A stretch of DNA of 64,000 bases from Bacteroidales bacterium (GTDB lineage Bacteria; Bacteroidota; Bacteroidia; Bacteroidales; UBA10428). The stretch is taken from NCBI GenBank assembly GCA_016926235.1, contig JAFGOZ010000071.1:17310-81309 (forward strand). The letters are read 5' to 3'. Position 1 is the first letter of the stretch; each line of letters starts with the position of its first letter. Below the pieces are notes generated by a model that was not told the DNA's origin, did no database searches, and saw nothing but the letters and a program-made list of their open reading frames with translations. The translations under genes were made by a program, and so were the position numbers. Below are positions 45,501 through 54,599 of the stretch, in pieces.

Positions 45501-47057
45501 ACAACGCACAAGCCTCAGCTAAATGGCAGCCTGGTACTTCAAAAAGCGGCATTAACAATTAATTACCTTAAAACAGATTATTACTTTGCAGATGTAATTA
45601 CAATTGAGAATAATAACTTATTGTTTAACAATATTGAACTTCACGATCATCAAGGAAATAAAGCCACTCTAAATGGCAGCATAACCACCAAGTATCTTAA
45701 AGATATCGGTTTAAATTTAACCCTTGCGGCTAAAAGTTTTTGCATGCTGCACACCACAGCTTATGATAACAGCCAGTTTTATGGCAATGCTTATGCAACA
45801 GGTAATATAAAAATAACAGGTCCCTCACAAAACATTCATATCACTGCCCAAATAAAAACCGAACGAAATACCGAATTCTCAATTCCTCTATCATCAGAAA
45901 ATGAAATCTACGAAAATGATTTTATCTCATGGCGCAGTAGCAAAGATACTTTAAACAAACAGCAGTCTCCGAAGAAATACGAAGTAAATGCTTCCGGAAT
46001 TACCTTGGACTTTGAAATAGAACTCACACCTGATGCTGAAGCCCAACTTATATTCGATCCCAAAGTGGGAGATGTAATAAAAAGCAGGGGGGCTGGAAAT
46101 ATTAATTTAAATATTAATACCCTGGGTAAATTTCAAATGTATGGAGATTACAAAATTGAAGAAGGGGATTATCTTTTCACTCTCGAAAATGTTATAAATA
46201 AAAAATTTAAAGTTGAAAGAGGGGGTACTATTATATGGAATGGTGACCCAAGTGACGCAGATATAGATATAGCTGCTGTATATAAATTAAAAACCTCTGT
46301 AGCTCCAATACTCAATAAAGCTAATACTGAGCAGGTTTCCCGGAGAGTAAACGTGGAATGCAGAACATACCTTACAAACAAATTACAAAATCCAACTATA
46401 AATCTGGACATTGCCATTCCTGGAGCCGATGAAGAAACCCGTACTGCACTAAAAAGAATAACTTCCAATGAGGAAGATAAAAACAAACAGTTTCTTTCAC
46501 TGCTTGTTTTGAATAGTTTTTACGTGCCTCAAGACAATTTGAATACCACAAATACTAATCAGACATCTTCAACTTCCAGTTCAAAAGTTGCTGGTGTAAC
46601 AACCAGCGAACTTTTATCCAACCAGTTAAGTCATTGGCTATCACAAATAAGCAATGACTTTGATATTGGAGTAAACTACCGGCCTGGTGATGAAATAACA
46701 AGTGATGAAGTTGAATTCGCCCTATCCACACAATTATTAAACGACAGGGTGAGCATTAATGGAAACCTTGATGTGGATATGGGAAATGCTCAACAAGATC
46801 CAAGCAACCAAAACACAACCAGCACAGCGGCTACAAACGATATAATGGGGGATTTTGATGTGGATGTAAAAATAACAAAATCAGGAAAGTTAAGAGTAAA
46901 AGCATTCAACCGGGCCAACGATCGTATGCTCGTGGAAAAATCTCCTTATACACAGGGAGTTGGTCTCTTTTACAGGGAAGAATTTGATAGCTTTGGTGAA
47001 CTGATTTCTGACTATTGGAGTAGAATTTTCAAGGGTGAAAAAAATAGTTCAAACTAA
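42597..47057 (+). CDS. TamB-like translocation and assembly module protein (DUF490)
   Basis: A 1486-residue AsmA/TamB-type envelope protein. An N-terminal membrane anchor (ALVIILLPTGLYLSL) is followed by very long beta-helical repeats. The C-terminal DUF490/TamB domain (about 1050-1480) has GAGNINLNINTLGKFQMYGDYKIEEGDYLFTLENVINKKFKVERGGTIIWNGDPSDADIDI and ends YREEFDSFGELISDYW. TamB-type proteins form a lipid-carrying bridge between the two membranes and help barrel assembly. The start is uncertain. No ATG or GTG precedes the anchor in frame, the TTG at 42597 is the only standard codon, and the frame is open back to 42510. It is divergent from tsaD. Confidence 0.85.
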   Translation: MTIALVIILLPTGLYLSLRSNKVQNYLGEKIFNSLSKKTEHNFSFRKLKIGLFTKVVVYDLLINDQSHDTLFFMPKVQVNLRQFNRQDRILHFSKVYIDNACIKFHEDSLQVLNITTFLNSLKKDKADTTKKKWNLYISNLQINNSSFEIKKYKSEEKAGLNFSDLQLHDFNLKAKGFQMEEDSISMFINALSFADKSGFTLDNFSAYTGVSQYGICFQKGVLMTPEHTMLSFEDISLLFSNFKDLSKGNFSKNVKIKTLFNPSSISYTDLWYFSDKIPRKQDLVTFSGNIYGRLNSLKLRDMAITMGTHTTFKGKIDMDGLPDAKNTFLFIDIDHFATTMADINTILLQNKPGHSELPPTLYESGLIQYKGKFTGFIDDFVSYGVVFTDLGIISTDLLIKPDTARYVGFKGSIKAFNFDIGAFTGRTDKLGKISLVANIKGSSSQENKIYADLNGKIMKFELLGYAYKNMELNGKISDKFFDGSFTIDDPNLQFDFTGNMDFSNNIPVFNFNAQLEHANLYQMHLIDDDSLYNISCNITADFKGFDIDELDGKITLLNSTFTKTGKTLEIDKLSILARHTDKKDRLDIFSDFFTGYISGEYDFSKISQAVYKFKSNYLSSLIKEKIQLPDTIYNKFNYYFEMGETQALCEFFFPSFCISKGSLIYGNICPFEDEFNLTCFSPELTTANKPWTNFQLSIISSDSVFSINAGCENFQIAQNLKLENFTLISDVINNNIYFNARWNNWDSLLNKGNIIASAKINSSIISSKPKIDFYLQPSEIIYGTTKWQIHESSIKYDSAFLAVNNIKLTNEERELIIKGQLSGKREDLLYIDIHNFNMASINIFTEPKGLLFSGNLNGTATISEIFTNPIIDSDFLIDTLSLNKEKFGETIVHTKWDNTLKQIGINTQIKRGNINTIEINGNLVPETKIMAFNIHLDKLKMNLLTPYLSSTFSNINGVASGDLLLTGTTHKPQLNGSLVLQKAALTINYLKTDYYFADVITIENNNLLFNNIELHDHQGNKATLNGSITTKYLKDIGLNLTLAAKSFCMLHTTAYDNSQFYGNAYATGNIKITGPSQNIHITAQIKTERNTEFSIPLSSENEIYENDFISWRSSKDTLNKQQSPKKYEVNASGITLDFEIELTPDAEAQLIFDPKVGDVIKSRGAGNINLNINTLGKFQMYGDYKIEEGDYLFTLENVINKKFKVERGGTIIWNGDPSDADIDIAAVYKLKTSVAPILNKANTEQVSRRVNVECRTYLTNKLQNPTINLDIAIPGADEETRTALKRITSNEEDKNKQFLSLLVLNSFYVPQDNLNTTNTNQTSSTSSSKVAGVTTSELLSNQLSHWLSQISNDFDIGVNYRPGDEITSDEVEFALSTQLLNDRVSINGNLDVDMGNAQQDPSNQNTTSTAATNDIMGDFDVDVKITKSGKLRVKAFNRANDRMLVEKSPYTQGVGLFYREEFDSFGELISDYWSRIFKGEKNSSN

Positions 47058-47279
47058 AATGTTTACAAAATGGCAATTGCAGTGACTACTTGCAGCAGTG
47101 TCAGTATACTAAACACACACTACTACTTCGGTCTCCAGTCTTCAGTCTTATCTCTCCTGACCTCTTTGAATGAAATATCACATTAAATAATCCAATTTTC
47201 AAACTTGTTAATAACCCGTATAATAATAAAATGAATTGTATTTCGTTTTTTTATAAATTGGCCAAAAATTTTAAACCAT

Positions 47280-47975
47280 ATGAATTTATTCATTTTACTT
47301 CAAGGGATAGTAGTTGATACTGTTAATGCAGGAAGCGGTGCACCATCAGAAGAAAGTATGTCATATTTTGAAATAGCATTGAAAGGGGGATGGGTAATGC
47401 TGCCTATACTAATCCTTTCATTCATTGCAATTTACATATTTTTTGAGAGGTTTTTTACCATTCAAAAAGCAGCCCGTATCAATAGAAACTTTATGGACAA
47501 AATAAGAGATTACATATATAGCGGGAAGATAGACTCCGCTGTTAACCTTTGTCAATCTACCGACCATCCTACATCACGAATGATTGAAAAAGGTATTAGC
47601 CGTATTGGCAGGCCCTTGAATGATATAAATACAACCATTGAGAATGTTGGCCGATTGGAAATAAATAAACTTGAAAAAGGACTACCTGTGCTGGCTACGG
47701 TAGCCGGTGGAGCACCTATGCTTGGTTTTCTTGGTACTGTAATGGGTATGATCAAGGCTTTTTATGATATGTCTATGGTAAAAAATAATATTGATATATC
47801 ACTACTTTCCTCAGGTATATATCAGGCACTTGTAACAACAGTAGCAGGGTTAATTGTTGGTATTCTGGCATATTTTGCTTACAATATTCTTGTTGCAAGA
47901 GTTGAAAAAGTTGTTAGCATGCTCGAAAGCCATATTACAGAATTCATGGATCTTTTAAATGAACCGGCAAAATAA
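47280..47975 (+). CDS. exbB: MotA/TolQ/ExbB proton channel protein
   Basis: A 231-residue inner-membrane protein with three transmembrane helices (about 35-57, 130-155 and 175-197). The ExbB/TolQ signature LPVLATVAGGAPMLGFLGTVMGMIKAFY and SGIYQALVTTVAGLIVGILAYFAYN are present. It uses the proton gradient to drive a TonB- or TolA-like partner. ExbD (5 nt downstream) and a TonB-type protein follow in the same operon. The spacing indicates translational coupling. Confidence 0.92.
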   Translation: MNLFILLQGIVVDTVNAGSGAPSEESMSYFEIALKGGWVMLPILILSFIAIYIFFERFFTIQKAARINRNFMDKIRDYIYSGKIDSAVNLCQSTDHPTSRMIEKGISRIGRPLNDINTTIENVGRLEINKLEKGLPVLATVAGGAPMLGFLGTVMGMIKAFYDMSMVKNNIDISLLSSGIYQALVTTVAGLIVGILAYFAYNILVARVEKVVSMLESHITEFMDLLNEPAK

Positions 47976-47980
47976 TTGAA

Positions 47981-48373
47981 ATGGCTATAAAATCAAGAAA
48001 TAAAGTAAGTGTCAGCTTTAGCATGTCGTCAATGACTGACATTGTTTTTTTGCTCCTTATTTTTTTCCTCATCACTTCTACCCTTATTCAACCAAATGCA
48101 CTAAAATTATTATTACCACAAAGCAGCCATCAAACATCAGCCAAACCAACAACCACGGTGTCAATTACTAAAGATTTTAAATTCTATATAGAAACAAAAC
48201 AGGTAGACATCAATGATTTGGAACGATTATTGCAGCAAAAGTTTAAAGGTATTGATGAACCAACAATATCTTTGCATGTTGATAAATCAGTACCTGTAGA
48301 ACAAGTAGTGAAAGTAATGAATATTGCTAAAGACAACAGGTATAAACTTATTTTGGCTACAAGCCCAAACTAA
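47981..48373 (+). CDS. exbD: ExbD/TolR biopolymer transport protein
   Basis: A 130-residue protein with a single N-terminal transmembrane helix containing the functional aspartate (SMTDIVFLLLIFFLITSTL). A periplasmic domain follows (LERLLQQKFKGIDEPTISLHVDKSVPVEQVVKVMNIAKDNRYKLILAT). It pairs with ExbB to transmit proton motive force. The length is typical. Confidence 0.92.
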   Translation: MAIKSRNKVSVSFSMSSMTDIVFLLLIFFLITSTLIQPNALKLLLPQSSHQTSAKPTTTVSITKDFKFYIETKQVDINDLERLLQQKFKGIDEPTISLHVDKSVPVEQVVKVMNIAKDNRYKLILATSPN

Positions 48374-48404
48374 TTAGTGACCTTAACCTTTAAATTATAA
48401 AGGT

Positions 48405-49190
48405 ATGGGAAAGAAAAGAGGTATCATAGGGAGCATTATTTTTCATGTATTAATTTTAATCTTGTTTTTCGTATTAAAGTTTTCCACACCACTTCCATTA
48501 CCACCAGAAGAAGGGATTTTGGTAAACTTCGGATATGAAGATGAAGGTGCCGGTCAGTATGAACCTGAAAACAACCAGGAAATGATGCAGGCTGAAGCCA
48601 TACAATCACCAACTTCTCCTGATGATGAAGAGGAAATAATAACCCAGGAATTTGAGGAATCTGTAGCCGTTAAAGAAAATAAACAAAACAAAGAAACCAA
48701 AGAACAAACAGTTAAACAAGAAACACCAAAGGAAGTAAATGAAAATAAACCTGAGGAAAAGGAAAAGCAAACACAGGTTATAGAGGCCAAGAGTTTGTTT
48801 TCAAACCGTACCAAATCAAAAAGTGAAGGCATTACAGATGGTGATGGAAATCAAGGAGTTGAAACAGGTGATCCAAATGCAAAGAATTATGGTCCAGGAG
48901 GTGGAACCGGGAATAGTGGGATTTCCTATAATCTTGATGGCCGCAGCCCTCAGTCTTTACCAAAGCCTGAATACAACCACCAGGAAGAAGGTAAAGTAGT
49001 AGTGGAAGTTAAAGTAGACCAGGACGGCAAAGTAGTATATGCCAATCCGGGAGTAAAAGGTTCTACTACTTTAAATCAATATCTTTTACGGGTTGCAAAA
49101 GAGGCTGCATTAAATGCACGCTTTGATAAAAAACCAGAAGCTCCTGCATTCCAAAAAGGTACAATTACTTATCATTTTATATTACAATAA
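48405..49190 (+). CDS. TonB-family energy transducer
   Basis: A 261-residue protein. An N-terminal helix (about 8-26, GSIIFHVLILILFFVLKF) anchors it. A long acidic and Gln/Lys/Glu-rich spacer (about 45-145, TKEQTVKQETPKEVNENKPEEKEK-type) crosses the periplasm. A C-terminal TonB-like domain (about 180-261, QEEGKVVVEVKVDQDGKVVYANPGVKGSTTLNQYLLRVAKEAALNARF) ends with TITYHFILQ. The spacer is rich in Glu where classical TonB has Pro. It completes an ExbB-ExbD-TonB operon and probably powers TonB-dependent uptake. Confidence 0.88.
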   Translation: MGKKRGIIGSIIFHVLILILFFVLKFSTPLPLPPEEGILVNFGYEDEGAGQYEPENNQEMMQAEAIQSPTSPDDEEEIITQEFEESVAVKENKQNKETKEQTVKQETPKEVNENKPEEKEKQTQVIEAKSLFSNRTKSKSEGITDGDGNQGVETGDPNAKNYGPGGGTGNSGISYNLDGRSPQSLPKPEYNHQEEGKVVVEVKVDQDGKVVYANPGVKGSTTLNQYLLRVAKEAALNARFDKKPEAPAFQKGTITYHFILQ

Positions 49191-49194
49191 ATAT

Positions 49195-49986
49195 CTACCC
49201 GGAATTTGATTGTAGAAAAAAATCCAGCAATCCAAAAAGTTTGGCAGAAGCTGATAATAATATAAACAGGAGAAAATATCTTACAAATTTTGGCCCCCAG
49301 CTTACAGCAACCCTTGATCCTATAAAAGCTCCAATCATATTACCAATTGAAAGGATCAAACCAAATTTATAATTAACCTGATCATTAATTACAAAAACAA
49401 TAAGTGCAAATACAGTATAAATTAACACGATTAAAACCTTAATTGCATTAGATTTCACCAGGTCAAACCCTGCACCAAGAACTAATCCTGCAAGCAAAAA
49501 GAAACCAACACCGGCTTGAATAAATCCTCCATACAAACCAATAAAGAAGAAAATTATAATTTGCCATATTTTCGGCTTTGCATCAACTTGCCCGGCTTTT
49601 CCCTTAAGCCATACAGATGGTTTAAAAAGTATAAGAAAAAACATAAATACCAATAAGCCCCCTATGGTTTTGTGCATTATTGCTTCATTTAGGTTAACAG
49701 CAATCTGCGCTCCAATTATTGAACCTATTACTGCAGGTATGCTCAACCATATTCCCTGTTTAAATTGAAGGACTTTTTGCTCTTTAAAACTTGCTACAGC
49801 AACAACATTTTGTAATAAGATAGCTATCCTGTTTGTTCCATTGGCAACATTAGCCGGCAAACCAAGAAACATTAGAAATGGAAGAGTAAGCAAAGAACCA
49901 CTTCCAGCCAGTACATTAATGAATCCTGCTAAAATTCCGGCTCCGATTAATCCTGCCAGCGTATACCATGCAATACCTAAAATCAT
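49195..49986 (-). CDS. TSUP (TauE/SafE) family membrane transporter
   Basis: A 263-residue polytopic protein with about eight helices. The family motif is in the first helix pair (LAGLIGAGILAGFINVLAGSGSLLTLPFLMFLGLPANVANGTNRIAI), with a second copy in the C-terminal half (GLYGGFIQAGVGFFLLAGLVLGAGFDLVKSNAIKVLIVLIYT). Members export sulfite, sulfonates or other organic anions. The ATG at 49986 gives the normal N-terminus; an upstream ATG at 50025 would add 13 polar residues. It converges with the TonB gene (4 nt between stops). Confidence 0.88.
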   Translation of the reverse strand: MILGIAWYTLAGLIGAGILAGFINVLAGSGSLLTLPFLMFLGLPANVANGTNRIAILLQNVVAVASFKEQKVLQFKQGIWLSIPAVIGSIIGAQIAVNLNEAIMHKTIGGLLVFMFFLILFKPSVWLKGKAGQVDAKPKIWQIIIFFFIGLYGGFIQAGVGFFLLAGLVLGAGFDLVKSNAIKVLIVLIYTVFALIVFVINDQVNYKFGLILSIGNMIGAFIGSRVAVSWGPKFVRYFLLFILLSASAKLFGLLDFFLQSNSG

Positions 49987-50252
49987 ACATTTATTTTTTT
50001 CAAATATAGATAAGTAAAATATCATCCCATTATTCTGGTATTAAATCTTTGATATTAAAAAAAAAATACTTGTCATAAGTAATTGAATTTCAATTTATTA
50101 ATAAATATTTAGAAAATTATTTGATTTTTTTTAAAAAAAAAGGGTTACTAATTTGTCGTTTTTGGTATAAATATATAAAGAGGGGAAAAAAGTAGAATTT
50201 GATTTAGGGTAAAACCCATTTCAATTGTCATATTAATAAAGGGAGAATAAAA

Positions 50253-50441
50253 ATGATCTTTGAAAGTTTGAGCATACAGAATTTTTCAAATGTTTCGGTT
50301 GGTCTTCCTTTTGTTAAAAGGTATCAATCATTAAATGGGAAAGGTCACACTGTGCATCAGCTTTTACGAATGAACCGGGTTCATCGTATGAGCGACCCTG
50401 ATAAGCGAAAAATATTCAGGCTGTTAGGCGATCATATTTAA
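50253..50441 (+). CDS. Possible small basic protein, unknown function
   Basis: A 62-codon frame with a plausible ribosome site (GGGAG, 8-9 nt before the ATG) in an otherwise empty 560-bp gap. It is followed, 88 nt later, by a strong hairpin terminator. The second half is basic and His-rich (GKGHTVHQLLRMNRVHRMSDPDKRKIFRLLGDHI), predicted helical. There is no recognisable family. Codon use looks like that of neighbouring genes. It could be a genuine small protein or a translated leader; comparison with related genomes would decide. Confidence 0.45.
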   Translation: MIFESLSIQNFSNVSVGLPFVKRYQSLNGKGHTVHQLLRMNRVHRMSDPDKRKIFRLLGDHI

Positions 50442-50529
50442 CAGATGCATAGTATGAAGTTACATGATGTCATGTTATTGTATTTCGGTCCGGAGTTAGT
50501 ATTTTACCCTTTTGGGCCGTTTTTATATA

Positions 50530-50561
50530 AAAACCTCAAAGTTAATCTTTGAGGTTTTTTT
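50530..50561. terminator. Bidirectional hairpin terminator between the small gene and glyA
   Basis: A 12-bp stem AAAACCTCAAAG/CTTTGAGGTTTT (50530-50541 and 50547-50558) has a 5-nt loop, a following T-run on the plus strand and A-rich sequence on the left. It can serve both the small plus-strand gene and glyA. Confidence 0.85.
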
Positions 50562-50583
50562 GTTTTACTACTTGTTTATTTGA

Positions 50584-51864
50584 TTAGTACGTAAATAACG
50601 GATATTTCTTCATTATTTCATTTACTTTACCTTTCACCTTCTTAATGACCGTTTCATCATTTATATTAAGGATTACTTCATCAATAAGGTCTACAATGGT
50701 ACCCATCATATCTTCTTTTACTCCCCTTGTAGTTATAGCAGGTGTTCCAACCCGAATACCTGAGGTCTGAAACGGAGAGCGGCTGTCAAATGGCACCATA
50801 TTTTTGTTTACAGTTATATCTGCCTGTACTAAGGCATTTTCTACCTGTTTTCCATTAATATCGGGAACTTTAGTCCGTAAATCAAGAAGCATTAAATGGT
50901 TGTCGGTACCACCTGAAATGATTTTATATCCCTTAGTAACAAATGCATCAGCCATAACCGAGGCATTTTTAATTACCTGCTTTGTATATTGCAAATACGA
51001 ATCGGAAAGGGCTTCGCCAAAGGAAACAGCTTTAGCAGCAATAACATGTTCCAGCGGCCCCCCTTGAATGCCCGGGAAGACAGCCGCATCAAGTAATTGA
51101 GACATCATTTTAATTTCACCTTTAGGAGTTGTATAACCCCAAGGATTTTCGAAATCCTGGCCTAACAAAATCATCCCACCACGAGGACCACGAAGAGTTT
51201 TATGGGTAGTAGTAGTAACAATATGACAATGTGGAAAAGGATGGTTTAGCAACCTTTTGGCAATAAGACCAGCGGGATGGGCAATGTCTGCCATTAGTAA
51301 AGCACCCACCTTATCAGCTATTTCACGCATTTTTTTGTAATCCCAATCTCTCGAATATGCTGAAGCACCAGCAATAATAAGCTTTGGTTGCTCTTTCAGA
51401 GCAACTTCTTCCATTGTACCGTAGTTAATAGTACCCGTTGCTTCATCTACCATATAGGCCGATGGCTTATACAAGATACCCGATGAATTCACCAAAGAAC
51501 CATGGGAAAGATGACCACCATGAGACAGGTCCAAACCAAGAAATTTATCTCCTGGTTTTAATACGGCAAGCATAACAGCTGCGTTTGCCTGAGCACCGGA
51601 ATGTGGTTGAACGTTTGCCCAAACAGCACCAAACAATTCTTTTGCCCGGTCTATTGCTAATTGTTCAACACTGTCAACCACCTGACATCCCCCATAATAT
51701 CTTTTCCCGGGTAGACCTTCTGCATATTTATTGGTTAACCATGTACCCATAGCCTGCATTACCTGGTCGCTTACAAAATTCTCTGAAGCTATCAGCTCAA
51801 TGCCGGAAAGCTGTCTTTGATGCTCTTTTTCAATAAGTTCAAAAATTTTTGTATCCTTTTCCAT
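50584..51864 (-). CDS. glyA: Serine hydroxymethyltransferase
   Basis: A 426-residue pyridoxal-phosphate enzyme converting serine and tetrahydrofolate to glycine and methylene-tetrahydrofolate. The N-terminal [36 protein letters not shown] and [13 protein letters not shown] segments are present. [12 protein letters not shown] is followed by the cofactor lysine motif [15 protein letters not shown] (Lys222). The length matches the family. It is a single-gene unit. Upstream, the complement of 51890-51897 reads TACTTTTG, a -7 promoter box 26 nt from the start codon. Confidence 0.97.
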   Translation of the reverse strand: MEKDTKIFELIEKEHQRQLSGIELIASENFVSDQVMQAMGTWLTNKYAEGLPGKRYYGGCQVVDSVEQLAIDRAKELFGAVWANVQPHSGAQANAAVMLAVLKPGDKFLGLDLSHGGHLSHGSLVNSSGILYKPSAYMVDEATGTINYGTMEEVALKEQPKLIIAGASAYSRDWDYKKMREIADKVGALLMADIAHPAGLIAKRLLNHPFPHCHIVTTTTHKTLRGPRGGMILLGQDFENPWGYTTPKGEIKMMSQLLDAAVFPGIQGGPLEHVIAAKAVSFGEALSDSYLQYTKQVIKNASVMADAFVTKGYKIISGGTDNHLMLLDLRTKVPDINGKQVENALVQADITVNKNMVPFDSRSPFQTSGIRVGTPAITTRGVKEDMMGTIVDLIDEVILNINDETVIKKVKGKVNEIMKKYPLFTY

Positions 51865-51889
51865 GATATTTTTTTATCAGTTTGTGCAA

Positions 51890-51897
51890 CAAAAGTA
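51890..51897 (-). promoter_or_regulatory. Predicted -7 promoter box of glyA
   Basis: The complement reads TACTTTTG, an exact TAnnTTTG match 26 nt upstream of the glyA start codon. The -33 element is not clear. Confidence 0.5.
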
Positions 51898-51971
51898 AAT
51901 CTTCAAAACAACTTATAAAAATATTGTTTAAAACAAAATCCGCTATGTTGATATTTAATTAATCTTATATT

Positions 51972-54368
51972 CTATTTAACCTTCATAACCATCTTGTATT
52001 TGGCGTTTTCTTTCACATTTGTTTCACTAAAATGATCATTATGGTACCTCCCGGATACATAATATTGAGTTTGATCACAATAATGCTTGCTTGAAGGAAT
52101 TCCTGAGTTACCTGTAGGTATTACCGTTAAAGAGTTATCCCAGTCGCTGAGATCATAAATATGCCTGTGCGAAGCCCCGTGTATTACGTTATATGGATTT
52201 GCAAATCCATATGAATATGGGCATATAGTATGATAGCTTCCGGGAACAGGATAGGGCCCCCTGTTTAATTTAAATGCCTTTTGTAGTGCATTAACAGAAC
52301 CAAGAGGATGCTCAAGAGTAATTTGATGAATTTTACCCCACTCCCACTCTGCCGTATCCGGGCCTAACTTCTCGATCATTTGCGCCACAGCTTCTTTAAA
52401 ACTTTGCAAAATCATATCCTTAAAATCTTCTGTCTCAGGGGTTGTAACATTATCACACCATCGGGATCCCCCTGATTTTAACATTTCATCAATAGCAAAT
52501 TTTGCTATTGATGCATCGCTTAAATAATGATCATAGAGCTTTTGTCCCATTTCATCTTCAAAAATATTTTTTACCAGGTTTATATATGTTGCTTCAAACG
52601 GACCAGTCGCTTTACTTGATTTTATCAGTCTTCTATCCCATGAAAGTATCAGGGTTAAAGCATTCTTTTCATTTTCATCCAGTTTATCCCTGTCAATCTC
52701 TTTAAAATAAGGAATTAATTGCCCCACCAGTTTGGATTGATTATCCTGTTGTATTTCAATAAAATCCGTTACAGTAAATTTCTCCTTAGCTAATAATAAT
52801 TCATTAATCCGGTCAAACCTGTGCGGTAATGAAAACCAGGTACCTATATAGTAAGGATAATCGTTTCCAACTGTTTTATTATTAGCAGAAGAAACAAAGT
52901 TGCAAACAGGATTATACACATGAGGTAGCTTTTCAAATGGAACCAAACCCTTCCAGTCGTATTCATCTGTATCACCGGGTAAAAAAGTCATCCCATTGAC
53001 CCTCTTGCGGACAGGCACCCCGGCAGAGCAGTAAAGGCCTATATTGCCATTTACATCAGCATAGTTAATATTCTGACTTATAGCAATAAAAGTGCTAACC
53101 GCATCTTTAAAATCATTCCAATTCTTCGCCCTGTTCAACAAATAAACCGTCCTTATCTCATTACTGTACTCTGATCCCATCCATTTCATTGATAGTACAT
53201 AATCCACGCTTGGTTTAATATCTGACATAACTGGTCCCCTGTGTGTGTATCGTATATTCTTAATAATCGTATCTCCTTCCTTTGTGATAATCATTTCTTC
53301 CACTATTTTCATATCCTTCCACTCGCCGTTGAATCTGTACTTATTGGAATCAAGTTCAGAAACGCTCTCTGCATAAAACTCCAGATTGTCTACGTAGGTA
53401 TTAGTCATTCCCCAGGCAATGCTGTCATTATGCCCGGCAATTATTAATGGCTGACCAGGCAAAAGGACACCAGTTACATTCAAGCTATCCTTTACTATCT
53501 GATGAATCTGATACCAAACTCCCGGAACATTATACCCTAAATGCATGTCATTGGCCAGTATTGGTTTACCGGTAACACTTTTTTGTCCAGAAACCGCCCA
53601 GTTATTACTTGCACTAAATACTTCAAGTCCCAGATCAGACAAAGGTTGGATAGCAGCCTGTAATTTACCCGACATCCCATTTAAGGATAAATTCTTCATA
53701 TAATCAGGAATAACGACTGAAGCTGAGTCGTTCCAAATTGGGATAAGCTGCAAAAACAGTTCCTCATCCACTTTTTGCCTTATTTCTTCCAGCACCAGGT
53801 TGCACCAACCTGATTTCAGGTCCCATGCCATATAACCAATAAGATTTAGTGAATGTAAGGGTTCCCACTTTTCCGGTTTGTATTTTAAAACGGTAAATTC
53901 AACAGGTAAATTCTTACTGTTTTCTTCGATATATGCATTAACTCCTTCTGCAAATGCCTCCATAGCCAATTTTAATGGTTTATCCAGACTATCAAGCAAT
54001 ATTTGCGATTTTGCAGTATAGTTGAGAGAACGTAATAACCAATCGGTATCTGCAAAGTCCTTTCCAAATATTTCAGATATTCTCCCCTGGGTGACCCTCC
54101 TCAACAAATCCATTTGCCACAGCCTGTCCTGGGCTAGCAAATAACCGGTGGCCATGTAAACATCATGCTGGTTTAGTGCATAAATATGAGGTATAGCAAA
54201 AGAATCGCGATAAACAGTTACATTATCATATAGTCCCTTCAATATCATCTCGCCATCGTATTCGGACAAACCCCGTTTAGCAATTCTTTTAACATAAATG
54301 GCTCCGGCAATGATGCATAGAACAATGATCAGGAGTAATATTTTAAGAAATGCTTTGATAAATTTCAT
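51972..54368 (-). CDS. Penicillin acylase family N-terminal-nucleophile hydrolase
   Basis: A 798-residue exported Ntn-hydrolase. An N-terminal hydrophobic helix (about 7-25) serves as signal or anchor. DSFAIPHIYALNQHDVYMATGYLLAQDRLWQMDLLRR is the A-chain signature. The autoproteolysis site is FSASNNWAVSG, with Ser254 as the predicted new N-terminal nucleophile. The B-chain shows PILANDMHLGYNVPGVWYQIH, ANN motifs near the middle and GASHRHIYDLSDWDNS towards the end. The family includes penicillin, cephalosporin and acyl-homoserine-lactone acylases. The natural substrate here is unknown, and quorum-signal or N-acyl amine hydrolysis is possible. A TAAATTTG box (complement of 54394-54401) lies upstream. 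Confidence 0.92.
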   Translation of the reverse strand: MKFIKAFLKILLLIIVLCIIAGAIYVKRIAKRGLSEYDGEMILKGLYDNVTVYRDSFAIPHIYALNQHDVYMATGYLLAQDRLWQMDLLRRVTQGRISEIFGKDFADTDWLLRSLNYTAKSQILLDSLDKPLKLAMEAFAEGVNAYIEENSKNLPVEFTVLKYKPEKWEPLHSLNLIGYMAWDLKSGWCNLVLEEIRQKVDEELFLQLIPIWNDSASVVIPDYMKNLSLNGMSGKLQAAIQPLSDLGLEVFSASNNWAVSGQKSVTGKPILANDMHLGYNVPGVWYQIHQIVKDSLNVTGVLLPGQPLIIAGHNDSIAWGMTNTYVDNLEFYAESVSELDSNKYRFNGEWKDMKIVEEMIITKEGDTIIKNIRYTHRGPVMSDIKPSVDYVLSMKWMGSEYSNEIRTVYLLNRAKNWNDFKDAVSTFIAISQNINYADVNGNIGLYCSAGVPVRKRVNGMTFLPGDTDEYDWKGLVPFEKLPHVYNPVCNFVSSANNKTVGNDYPYYIGTWFSLPHRFDRINELLLAKEKFTVTDFIEIQQDNQSKLVGQLIPYFKEIDRDKLDENEKNALTLILSWDRRLIKSSKATGPFEATYINLVKNIFEDEMGQKLYDHYLSDASIAKFAIDEMLKSGGSRWCDNVTTPETEDFKDMILQSFKEAVAQMIEKLGPDTAEWEWGKIHQITLEHPLGSVNALQKAFKLNRGPYPVPGSYHTICPYSYGFANPYNVIHGASHRHIYDLSDWDNSLTVIPTGNSGIPSSKHYCDQTQYYVSGRYHNDHFSETNVKENAKYKMVMKVK

Positions 54369-54393
54369 AATTGTAGTATTAATAGGTTTGATA

Positions 54394-54401
54394 CAAATTT
54401 A
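54394..54401 (-). promoter_or_regulatory. Predicted -7 promoter box of the penicillin acylase gene
   Basis: The complement reads TAAATTTG, an exact TAnnTTTG match 26 nt before the start codon, with no clear -33 element. Confidence 0.45.
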
Positions 54402-54425
54402 AAAATTATTAGAGATATTATAATA

Positions 54426-54506
54426 GAAGTCAGGAGCCAAAAGACAGAAGTCGGAAGAATGAGTTCAGGAAACAGAAATCAGGAGTCAGAAGTCAGAAGA
54501 GGATGA
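54426..54506. repeat. Degenerate GAAGTC/CAGAAGTC repeat
   Basis: Degenerate units such as GAAGTCAGGAG, GACAGAAGTCGGAAGA, CAGGAAACAGAAATCAGG and AGTCAGAAGTCAGAAGAGG follow each other without coding potential. They resemble one arm of the inverted repeat at 34661-34856. The element lies in the gap between the divergent acylase and barrel-protein genes. Confidence 0.5.
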
Positions 54507-54599
54507 TTTGATAATAGGTTTCTGATCCAATACAATTTAAACAATGAAAAAAGATGCTAATTACTTAATTTTATTTAAATTAGATTTAATTTTTTTATT

